Source: Paraphysomonas bandaiensis
Lineage: Eukaryota; Chrysophyceae
Direction: 5' to 3'
DNA length: 64,000 bases
Assembly: GCA_965644295.1 (NCBI GenBank)
Contig: CBFFRP010000298.1
Coordinates: forward strand, 62,001 to 126,000
Position 1 is the stretch's first letter. Every line of letters begins with the position of its first letter. Below the pieces are notes generated by a model, which saw nothing but the letters and a program-made list of their open reading frames with translations, had not been told where the DNA came from and searched no databases. The position numbers and the translations under genes were made by a program. Below, in pieces: positions 49,973-61,500 of this stretch.

Positions 49973-51604
49973 ACCCCCCGACTAACCTCACTACAAGGGA
50001 CGGTTGCACCATGGTGCTCGCAGCGATGCACAAGCAGTCCCGAGACAGTTGCCCGCCACTAGTAGTATATAGCAAATCTAGTTATTAGCTAGTCTATAGA
50101 CATAAACTAGTTTCTGTACGCAACCGTACTCATGTAATAATCAGACTTTCATATATGTCTGTGAGATACAATACGGTTTGCATAAATATTGCAACTCAGC
50201 CGTTGAATGCACTCAATCCACCTCTTACAGTCTGTCTTATTACAGCTTTGGTTTGTTGTTTCGTGAAGAGGGTTTTTTCTCTTTCTTTACATATTATTAT
50301 GAATATCTATATACTGCTTACAAATAAGCAAAAGCGCAGCACGTTATCGGAAACTGCATTCTTAAACGGTAGTGGTTAAAATACACTCAGTAATCAATTA
50401 TTAAGTTGCTATCAACAACTCTCATCTTTCATATATTGTTATTTCCTGAATTTATGTCATTCATAATTACTACCAATCAATGCCACCCGATCTTATTGGA
50501 TAAATAGTCAAGATCTTATTATACTACAGTCTAAAAGTATTTCAGTTTCTCCAGACATATATAATGTATATCATACCAGTAGTGAATGTCTAATTATTAG
50601 CAATAGGCGTGTAAGCGTCAGAACAAATGTAGCAAAACAATATAACTTACTAGTGCTTAACTCTGATGTCCTACTATTTAGCTCTACCAAAGCTGCTTGT
50701 GCGTCACCACAAGCACCAAGGTGCAACCACTTTCGCTCTATCACTCAAACAATCAAGCAGAGTGTTGATACACCTGACATCTGCTAACTTCAGGATTTTA
50801 AAATCCTTGTGACTTTTCTTTGTACTGGACGCACACAAACTGTGATCTCATTAGATCCGTAATGCGTTTGAAACATTTTCATCTGTAAGAGGTGAACAGC
50901 CCGGATGTTTGACTTCAGCAGGCAGCCCAATACCCCGGATGCTCTTGAGGTGGACCCATTTCCGGATGCCTGTTTATTCGTCAACGCTTAAAGAAAACTA
51001 CACAAGTGATACTTATTAGTGTCCCTTATGCCACACAAGCTTTCCGCTCAGAGTTGGCAGAACAATATCTGCTGACAATATATGCCTCTCACGTTAGTTT
51101 CCCAAAGAAATCTTTCCGGTGCTTATCCCCCAGAACACCACGAAAAGGTGCGAGTTTGACTTTGTTGAGGGATATCATATCATTAAGTCATATATATGCT
51201 ACTGTTTCAACTACTGTATTCTCAACTAGCAATTATAATTCTAATACATTGAAATACAATTAACTTTTTTATACAACTTTCAATTGCTTTGGTACATGCG
51301 AAAGTCAGTACTTCTGACTATTCTATTTATGTCGATTTAGATGAACCTAACCACAATCAAGTAGTTCTAAAACGGTTACTTCATCATATATGTAAGCTCT
51401 TTTTATTAAAGATAAGTAGATATGTAGATATTATGGTTGGCTAGGATTAACGCTTGAATGCCACCTGACCAGTGCTACCATAACAAGAATATACAAAATC
51501 TATGTGTATTTTATTTATTTAATGAAGATATCTAACATTGCTTATACATAATAACCATCTGAACTACCGTTGATACAAATCATTGTCATCCATATGAACA
51601 GAAT
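49973..51604. other. Intergenic region
   Basis: Only short unconnected frames. No domain, splice chain or repeat supported. Confidence 0.45.
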
Positions 51605-54600
51605 TTAGGAAAAATGATTGCTCGGTGCTGTTAACACATCTTCTGTGTGTCCCACGGGGGAACTTCCATCATTTGACTCTGAAATACACCCAGACTGATG
51701 AGATTCACTCCACTTACTGATAGGATTCTGCACTTCTTTAGATTCGGTGTGATCGCCTGAATTCATGTTCACCATGCTCAACCCTGCTGAACATTTATTA
51801 ACGAACGGAATATGTTGCGAGCTTTCTGAGTCCTCAACACCGGAGGGGCTCTCTTCATCCATTGATGAGGCGAAAAAGGAATTCCTATCTGCCATACTCT
51901 GTCGAATAACCACTTCAATGTCTTCGTCAAGACGCGTTTTAGCATCCAGCCTGTGAACACAACCAATAAGAGAATCTCTTTACGGCACGGAGAGATGTTG
52001 CACGACTACACCACACCTCGGGTAGCCAATCCAAAATATATACTTTATATAATGTGGGATAAATAGCTTACCTATGAAAATCCGGAAAAATGATGCCTAA
52101 TTTACTTGCTTTCTCGGCTGCTCGGCTTGCAACAGCATTAACTTTATTTCTAAAATACGAAAACTACGTTCAAAAAGTGTTAGATCTTTTCAAAAATTGT
52201 TGCAATTAATTCCTACCTTCATGGCGAATGTCCAGGGTACGACGCATGCCAGAGACACAACGACCAACACCAACATTGTGTTATATAAAGCCAATGCATT
52301 ATAGTTATCATCATCGCTAATTCCCGATACAACAACGAGAGCCATTAGGAATAACGCGCATTCCACTGATATGAAAACAGTACTGAGGAGGTCATCATTT
52401 TTATTAGCGTACGGGCGAGAGTAGGCCAGAATTATTAACGCCATCATATCAACTAAAAGAAGGTACAGGCACTGAGAAGCACTGTCAGGGGGTGCCACAT
52501 AGGGCATAACAGAAGTTAGCAGCAACTTTCGGATTAAATCGTAGCATTCATAATACACCCATTCACGTGCAAAGTTTTCGTGCAACAAACTTGACGGGTT
52601 TTCCAGCATAGGGTGCTGTCGATACCGCACAGTAAGGTAAAATAGCAGTGGAATGCCAATAACATAAAGTATAGTGCCCAATGTACCAACTGCTACTGAT
52701 GACGAATGCACATGGGAGCCACATTCAATGGAGTAGTCGTCCCTCAAGAATACACCGGTTACTCCGAGATCTCTGCAGTTATATACCACCAGCATACTGC
52801 CATACATGCATCATCAGAATGACGATATGTGAATTATGTAAACAGTTGATATCACATTTAGATTCATGTACACCACACAAAACGGAGTTGAGGACCTCCC
52901 AAATACCAAACGAAATAATGATAAATACATTTACATGTTAAATACCTGGAGGACAGTGATGGATAGGCAATTAAGCAAAACCAGAGAAATATCTTCGCAG
53001 ATGTGTTCCATATGCTCCATCCCACCCTTGACCGCTTCAGTTCGATTAATTCTTCGCCGGAAAGCTTACTATCTTCAGTATGACTATCTTCGTTTGTTGG
53101 TTGAGCAAATCGATTATTCGCAAGAATATATACAACACATGCCACCAACACCAAGAGACTTAAAAAAACTATCGGGGCCATAAAAAATATGACTAGTCCA
53201 ACAAGATACGGGTCTGATGTATTGTTCTTCGAGCAGTTATATGTCGCTTGTAGAGAATTAAGGGGATTAACGTTCAAGATTTTAAACATATTGTGGGATG
53301 TCTTCGGCCAGTCTGCATTGATGGTATAAAAACTTCCACTAACTACTTGAATGAACGATACGACCAGTTTACCGGTCATGGCTGTGCCCTTGATTACCTT
53401 TTTACCAGCTTTTATATTCTTTTTCTCTGCCAGCAAATCACGAAGTACACGTGGAATGCTACTCTGCCTCTCAACTGCATGTGATCGGGATTTATCATAC
53501 GACTGCAGGGCAGTTTTTTTCTGAAATGAAAGCATACTGAAAGATACACTAAACCATAGCACCGCCCCCAATAGGGCCGTGAATATTGTAATTGACACAA
53601 CACGAAGTACATTGAGAGCTGTGCTGTTGCTTTCTTCAAAACTCGTACATTTCAAGCAGGAACCATCATCTAGATAGTATCCCTCTTTACACACAGCACA
53701 TGTCGGAGACGACTGTAGGGTATGATCCGCACAAGAAGCATTTAACATGCAGCCACCTTTACAGTTGTCCGCAGTATCACAGGAGTAAATCTAGCGGGAT
53801 AAGTCAGTACATAAATGTCTCTAGCATTGACAGGAAGAATCACAAAAAGCATGTATCATCCTCCAAACAGTTTCGAAAAAATACCTTGTACTTATCAAAG
53901 TTTGACAATTCATCATCAGTGGGTGGTTGATCTCTCCAGTAACCCGCCAGAACGCACGGAATAGCAATACCTGACTGCTACTTTAGTGCAACAGCTCATA
54001 TATCGCCATACTACTACCACTAACAACATCAAATACCATATATACTGCATACCACGAAGCTCGAATTACAATACATCATTCCGATTCGAAGATCAATAAA
54101 TACACAGTTCATATTAGACTTACCAACGTCATTACAATCCGCTCCAGACGGACACTCCTTGCAATACGCCATATTCGCCTCAGGATTATAAAAGCCCACA
54201 TTGCACAACTTACACACATATGTACCAGAGCTTCCAAGCACAGGTTCTTGACCAGCGGGACAATATGGCAACAGCTGGTCACCATATCTGTGGTATATAT
54301 ATGCGTATGTACCATCTGGCCAGGTGAATGGCATACTCAGCTCAGATGACGCTGACTTAGCGGTTCCTTTGTCAACCCATTTGTTCACAGTATCGTAGTT
54401 AACTATACGATACTGAGGGTTTACAAGGTCTCCCTGAGAATCGAAGTCGATATCACCGGACACTCCTTCGAACGATATATCTCTCGTGAGAGCGGTGTAG
54501 GTATATTGCTGTAACAAAGTCCCTGTTAAACCAGTGTTATCATTGATTGTTTTCTGGTATGCAAGGGCTAGAGCCACAACAGCATCCACGATGTGAAGTG

Positions 54601-57600
54601 AATACGCAGCAAATGTCGATCGATCGCCATCGGTGTCGATGTACTCATTGGGGTCCAAACTCTCCCACAGAGAGCGATATTTAATGGTCTGCGAGTTATT
54701 CGCCTCAAATGGCGATAGACCAATAATCCCATTTGGAATAATCGTATCACTGAGTTCCACATCAATCCAACTGTCAACTCCAATCCATATTACGGCATCA
54801 GTACCCAAAATAGGATGGGTGCTCGCAGCATTAAAAATGTTTGACACTTCATCCTGATACATGACCAAGAGTATAGCTGGGGTGCCAGTTTGTGCAATGC
54901 GATCGATAATGCCGTCATAATCAACACTTGGGTCTCCGCTGGTATATATAATGCTATCCAGAATAATATTGCCAGCATTTTCATAACTGCAGGTACAAGT
55001 AAACACGAGACAATCCCAGGCAGATTCATGGATAAAATATATCTCAAGGAAACAATACTGTGACAACTAAATACACAATACTATATGAATATTACCATTA
55101 GAATGGTAATATGATCGTTCACACTGATATGTTGATTAGATTATACCTGGTGGCAAAGCTTGAGCTCAAGCCTTCAGCATAATCGTCATCTGTGCTAACC
55201 ACAACTATATAAGGCGAAACTCCTGTCCATAACATATTATATTAAAAATATACACGAATAAAGCATCTGGAGATGAAATGACACCCAATATAAGAGCTAC
55301 AAAATTTAATGTCGGCCTTCTTCCTGACCTATCTTCATGAGAAGAGACGCCACGGCGGGTCCCTGTGCAGCATCAGAAGCACAAGTTCGCGCAAAATATT
55401 GATACGCATCCTTATCACTTAACTCCGTTGATGTGGACTTGAATGATATCTGAGGCAGGTACAAACTGTTGCCGTATGATGCCGTGGTTTTACTGATAAC
55501 AGTACACATAAACATTAGGCTAAGACAACGTACACGTTCACAATGATACATATTTTCACTGCGATAGAAACGTACAAAAACAATGCACATACACATATCA
55601 CTTATGTACGAAAGAGTAAACTTGCTTTATATTCAAATAGTAGTGAGTGTATGATGAACCAATAAATTGAAAATTTACCTTCCCGAAGAGCATTCTGCTC
55701 CAATGAGGCCATCCAAGTTACGTCCTGTTATTCCTTGTGCCCACTGGTTTTGATTTTGTAGGGCTAAGTATGCAGTATTCGCGCTGCACGCAGAGTTATT
55801 TAACTGCAAGACCAGAGTAACCTACATATTACACAATATCAGTATCCGAATTTTCACTCGAAAGGCAGCATTGGGTGCTATCATACACATTGCAAGGTAT
55901 ACAACTAAAAGCCTCTCTACACATAAACCAGCACCATATCCGCCACAACAATTTTATGCACCTGGGCTGTGTCGTTGTCAAACCAGCCATCAGTTTTATT
56001 GTTGATTAGATCAACAGCAAGACGCATACTAGATTTGTATTCGCTTGCTTCTGAGTACTGATACGCCACCATTCCACCAATGTAATAAACCATACTAGAT
56101 CTACATGCACCATCTACAATTTGCCCATCGCAATATGTATCACATGAGCTAGGATTGGCAGCACCATAGTAGTTGTTGTCGCAAATACACTCTCCAGAAG
56201 TGTCGCACTGTCCATGGGAGGAACAGTAGTTTGTGTCCCTGTTACACGCCCGTTGGGACCAAGTGGGTGCTGGATATATGGGTGGTGCATCAGATACTGC
56301 TGCTGGCAATACCAATACTACATCTTGTTCGGTGGTCCCATTTGTATTTATCGGCTGGACCTATATATAACGCACTTACTTTATAATATTCTTTCAGTAG
56401 CATACATCACGATACGTTATCACCCATCATCGTTAATACTAACATACCTGCGACAGCAGAACATCAAACATTGCCTGGTGATGAGAGTCGAAAGAAAAAT
56501 TCGCGTAAAATGTTTCATACTGGCGTTTGGATTGTAAATACTGAAGAAGAATTTCTTCTTGCAAAGATTGTGTTGTTTCAATCGCATCCACAAGCACAAT
56601 ACCAGCTGCAAAAGTACTCGCCGCCTGATAGGGCGGCACAGTGTTATATATCGCACTGTAACGGTCACTGAAATCCTGTGCAGTCCATCCAGTAAATGTT
56701 CCACGAATATCATCCGTCGGTGCCCACGGAGTCAGTGCAAAAAGGTACGACGCCGAATCACCGAGGATACTGAGCACATCACTACTGGAGAGGCAGTTCG
56801 TAAAAAAAACAGCTGAAGGGTTGTAATCAATAGATTCTGAAACTTCGGGAATCTATAGGACAGAAATAAATCAAAATGTGTATAAATGCAGAATATACTC
56901 GCAACGATATATAAACCACACTTATCGTGCTATGCAGTCAAAGAACTATTGTTGACACACCTCTATGCAAAGGGGACCATACGAGCACCCATATATACTC
57001 TGAATACCCTGAGACTTCAGCTCCTCCAGAATAGCGGTAACGTTCTGTTCATAAAAAGGGCTTTGCGGGTCTACGTCATACACACCACTAATATTTATCC
57101 CACAGTCATCAGCATTAAGGAGAGCAGTAGAATTCATACAAGATGTGTATTCTGTGTCCCTTATGACGGCTACAGATTCGGCACCAAAGTTCTTGAGGGC
57201 ACAAAATGCAGTGCTGAATGTCATATATACGCATAAGATATATACGACAAGTCAAAATTACAAACTAGACACAAGAAATAAATGCAGATAGCCGCACTAC
57301 CTCATGTAGCTTGCATCTCCAGGAAGCGTTCCATAGAGTAATTCATATTCACGATACATATCGGTATCTGATGACCCGCCTACATACACCATGTCACATT
57401 AATCGTTGATACACCCTTAGAAATACAAACTGAACCTGAAAGTATAATTTTTTCTTTATCTTCTGTGGCATTTACACACGCTGATGTAAGACTACTAGAG
57501 AAGGGCCCAAAAATAAACTGAACCTCTTCTTCTGCTGCGAAACTTTGACAGAGTTGGCTAACATGTGAGGGATCCGAGAAGTCCTCCACATACTGTATCT

Positions 57601-57898
57601 TGAGGGAATAATTGAGACCGTTAAGATGTATGCCCCCTCTGTCATAGTTCACCCACTCAACAAGCATGCTCCATGCATTAGTCATAGCCATCCCATAGCC
57701 GAAGAACTCATCGCCTAACTGATAAGATACAGGAGCAGATACCTTAATAGACCCATTGTACAGACCATATGGAACAGAATCCAGAACAGCAGACTTATGA
57801 GACACTTGAGAGATCTGTGAGTGATCTGCTGCTGATGATAGAGGGGAGGTATGAACTAATAGGAGGAGCCCCACATATACATACATATAGCGATACAT
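51605..57898 (-). CDS. Large receptor: two PBP/ANF-type ectodomains, EGF-like module, multi-TM region
   Basis: Multi-exon minus-strand gene with principal coding blocks near 57898-57410, 57230-56950, 56850-56455, 56340-55920, 55480-55310, 54980-54120, 53790-52960, 52800-52215 and 51955-51605. The N-terminus has a signal peptide (YVYVGLLLLVHTSPLSSA). A type 1 periplasmic-binding (ANF-receptor-like) domain follows: APVSYQLGDEFFGYGMAMTN, FIFGPFSSSLTSACVNATED. Then an EGF-like motif (CNRDTNYCSSHGQCDTSGEC) and a second binding-protein domain (MRLAVDLINNKTDGWFDND, IIGLSPFEANNSQTIKY, FAAYSLHIVDAVVALALAY). A Cys-rich stalk (YVCKLCNVGFYNPEA, CKECPSGADC) leads to about seven TM helices, including LGTILYVIGIPLLFYLTV and YDLIRKLLLTSVMP, recalling TRP/polycystin-like modules of protist receptors rather than class C GPCRs. 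The tail is Ser/Glu-rich. A surface receptor or channel is inferred; the ligand is unknown. Some small exons in the second ectodomain are approximate. Confidence 0.8.
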
Positions 57899-58541
57899 CT
57901 AGAGAGAGAGATACAGATACACAACTATATGAGACCACACATTCACACTAATCAGATGTGCAGACACACAGCTGAAGATACCACTCTATAACCCTATCAG
58001 AATAACGTCACACATCCGACAACAGACAGTGACGAGAACAAGCCAACATCCTCAAACAACAAACCAACTGTACCGGCATACGTACATATGGTGTATGTAT
58101 GTATGTATGTATGTATGTATGTATGTATGTATGTATGTATGTATGTATGTATGTATGTATGTATGTATGTATGTATGTATGTATGTATGTATGTATGTAT
58201 GTATGTATGTATGTATGTATGTATGTATGTATGTATGTATGTATGTATGTATGTATGTATGTATGTATGTATGTATGTATGTATGTATGTATGTATGTAT
58301 GTATGTATCTATTTATATATTTGAATTTTTGATTTTGTGTGTGTGGTATTTTGTAGAGTGTATCTGTGTGTAGTATGGTATGGTATGGTCATTGTATTGT
58401 ACACATGTACTGCTGTAGGTACGTCTATGTACGTCCTCTGCAGCTGTCGCTCTAGATATCTGTGTATACTCTCAGTGCCAGTGTCCTCTCTGCCCCTTCA
58501 TATCAATATAATCAACCCAATCCTGTAGACCCCATAAGGAG
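57899..58541. promoter_or_regulatory. Divergent intergenic region between receptor and CEP135 genes
   Basis: A 643-bp head-to-head spacer presumably containing both promoters; more than a third of it is the (GTAT)n array. Confidence 0.5.
58093..58308 (+). repeat. (GTAT)n microsatellite, about 54 copies
   Basis: Uninterrupted gtat tract in the bidirectional spacer, ending gtatctatttatat. Second long GTAT array in the window (the other is at 31301). Confidence 0.97.
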
Positions 58542-61500
58542 ATGGACCCCTCTCTCCAGCAGAGGTATTTCGACCTCCGCAAACAGCTCACAAGTCTCAA
58601 TTATTCATCTAATTTTGGAGTGGATGCTATCGAAGTAGTGCATCAGTTATTCACTGATCTTGTAGCCACTACAGAGTCATACAGTCAACTGCAGGAGAAG
58701 GAATACAGCCTATCTCAAGACTTATCTCTCGCACAGGCTCAGCTCTTCCCTTTAAGGAAAGATAACGCCAAACTATCACGAGAGAATCAGCAGCTGCACT
58801 TGGAGACCATTAAGCTCAGAGAGGATCTCTCCAATCGAAACGACTCTCTTTCTATGAATGTCAAACAACTCAAAGAGGAGCTTCAAGAGGCCAGATATCT
58901 GTGCATGTCTAAAGATGAGGATATCGCCAAGATAGAGAGAGAGCGACTGCGTATTCGCGAGGTACACACCCTCATGCTGCACTGGACTGCACTGCGCTGT
59001 ATTGTATGTGTACTGTACTGAACTGTATTCTTTGCAATTCATTAATTACTTTCGTGTGTCTCGTGTTTCCGTTGTTTAACTCATGACTACCTGTCATAAT
59101 GAAGGCCTACGAGGCACTAGCCTCTTCTTCCCTCCTGAGTAATGGCGTAAAGGTTAAGCGCAGCATTAAGAGCACTTTCGCCTTGGATGGAGTCAGCGAA
59201 TCGAAGACACAATCACCTGAAGAGAACAAAAAGAAACCTTCTCGAATTAGCAATCGGACTGCTAAGATTGCACGTGGTAAGCTATGGACTATATGTGTCA
59301 TGCAGTATAGCGTTTGTGCATATCCACAGAGTTTTTTGTCTTTGTACCCCTTAAAATGTAAGGTGTAGACGAGGAGCAGGATGTCATGCGCTCACCAAAT
59401 GGGGACGGCGATATCATTGAGACTTTGCGAAAACAAGTTAGTGGCGAATTACTCATGATTATTGTGTACAGCTCGGTCGAAAGTATTGTATTATTGCCAT
59501 ACACATAAACATTGCACCACGTACCTTGCACGGCACTTTGCTAAGACTATTACAGGTGGAAGCACTAGAGTCTGCCCTAGCCTCGAGTAAAGAAGAGTCG
59601 CGAAAACTTTCAGAGTCCCTCTCTCGAAGAGATGATGAGTTAATTCGTTTTGCAAGAAAGAGTGGTGTGTTAGACAGTGGAGTAAGTAATGACGAAACTA
59701 GAATGCAGAATTTATTGGCTGCGGATAGCTCCAACAAAAGAATTATAGATCAACTTAATGGGCAGGTAAATGCGCTTGGCACCATATTGAGTAGTTGATT
59801 GTGTTTTGCGTACTCATGTGTTTTGGAAAGGTGGACTTTTTGAATGAGCAGTTGGCTCTCCGAGAGAGGCAACTTGCCGAACACTCGAGGGAGCTCTCAG
59901 CCAGTAGAGAAGTGAAAGCAGAGTGCGAATATAGGTACACATGTATTACATATACCACTTATCCGAGGCCGCACGCTGCATACTTATGTAGTGACATTGG
60001 AAATGTTGTATGCAGCCTGAAATGTTGTGTATAACAATGGTGTATTGGTGTGCTTTACTCTATCAATACTTACTTTGAGACGTATTTTCTGAGCATGTCC
60101 TTTATGCAGGGGAGTATTACTTGATCGCGAGAAAGCTCAAAACAAACAGCTACTTGCTCAACTAGTAACCTTGGAGTCTCGGGTATGCACAACACGTATA
60201 ATGTGGTCACGTACAAGCGTAATGTATCTGTTTTTGTGTCTATAGATTAATGAAGTAAACCGGGTAACGGATCCCTCGACACCTATTCAGCGGACTCCAG
60301 AATCCGTTTCGAGCAGCAGCAGGAGCTCACCTCAATTTCCCTCCCAATCTGGTATGTTTGAGTCTGTGATGACGCCCTGCACTGTTGTGATGTCCATGGG
60401 CTACTATGACGCTTCCTGTGCATCTTGTTCTTATGTATATACTGTGCCCTAGACGTGGTGGAGAGATTAGCAGCTGATAAACAAGTACTCAACAGCGAAG
60501 TGCAGGCGCTGACGACTACGCTGTCTCAAATGGAAGAGGGTGACTCGCTGCTTAAGGCGCGGCTAAACCGAACAGAGCAGGCTCGGTTGGATCTTTTGAA
60601 ACAGGTAGGTCTCGTGTATGTATTTGGTAGATGTGCATACAGTGTACATACGTTGCATATTTCTATACTTATATCTACATAATGCGTGTATTCTGACGCT
60701 TAGGTATGTGGCTTATCATGACACTATATATGTGGTTGGTTCCATTGTCGTTTAATACAATACAACAGCTGGACAAGTGCCGAACTGAATGTTCCGTTCT
60801 GTCGACCTCACTGTCTGACACGAAACTTGCACTGGATCAATCCATTGAAGAAAACTCCAACTTAAAGGAAAAGTTGGAGACCGTGCAGAGAAGATGCGAA
60901 GAAGAGGCACAGAATGCGGATGATCATAGGTACGTAGCAAAAACTAAATCCTTATTATATTGAAAATGCTTGCCGCTTTCGCATCGTACGTTAGTTATAT
61001 TCTCCTAGTCCGTCGCCGTAGTTCCTAAGGGTGTTGCTGTAATTGTAATATTATATTAATCAGGTCACGAGTTTTGGGACTCGAGAGCCAGTTGTCTGTC
61101 CTTGAAGCTTCAAAAAGTAGGCTTGAAACAGCTCTTCGCGAGTTAAAAATGGAGTCTGCGCAGTTGCGAAAGAGTCAGACAGAGAGCCATGTCGAAGTTG
61201 AACAAAGTCAACAGTTTCAACGCCGTTGGGAGAAAGAGAAGGAAAGTTTACTTAATCTTCTAAAAAGCACACAAGAGGAAGTGAGTTAACATATGTACAA
61301 TGATTTCTCTGTGTGTATTAATGTAATGTCATGTGGTAGCTTTCCGAGTGTCAAGATACTATCCTAAAAAAGACTCACGAGCAGGAGTCTGTTTCCCAAG
61401 ATTTACATCACTACAAAGAGAAGGTGTCGCAGTATCAGGCTAAGTTGTCGAACGTAAATAGTTTACTGGAGTCAAAGTCTGAAGAGGTGTCTGAATTGGT

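Noticed and set aside
49998-50088. Third exon for the small secreted protein
   Set aside because: In phase, but the intron would be only 29 bp, below any convincing intron in the window.
50790-50984. Minus-strand 64-codon frame, possible transposon remnant
   Set aside because: No motif of Gag, RT, integrase or transposase could be matched in any frame.
58029-58373. Repetitive-protein open frames
   Set aside because: Same GTAT microsatellite artefact in an intergenic spacer.
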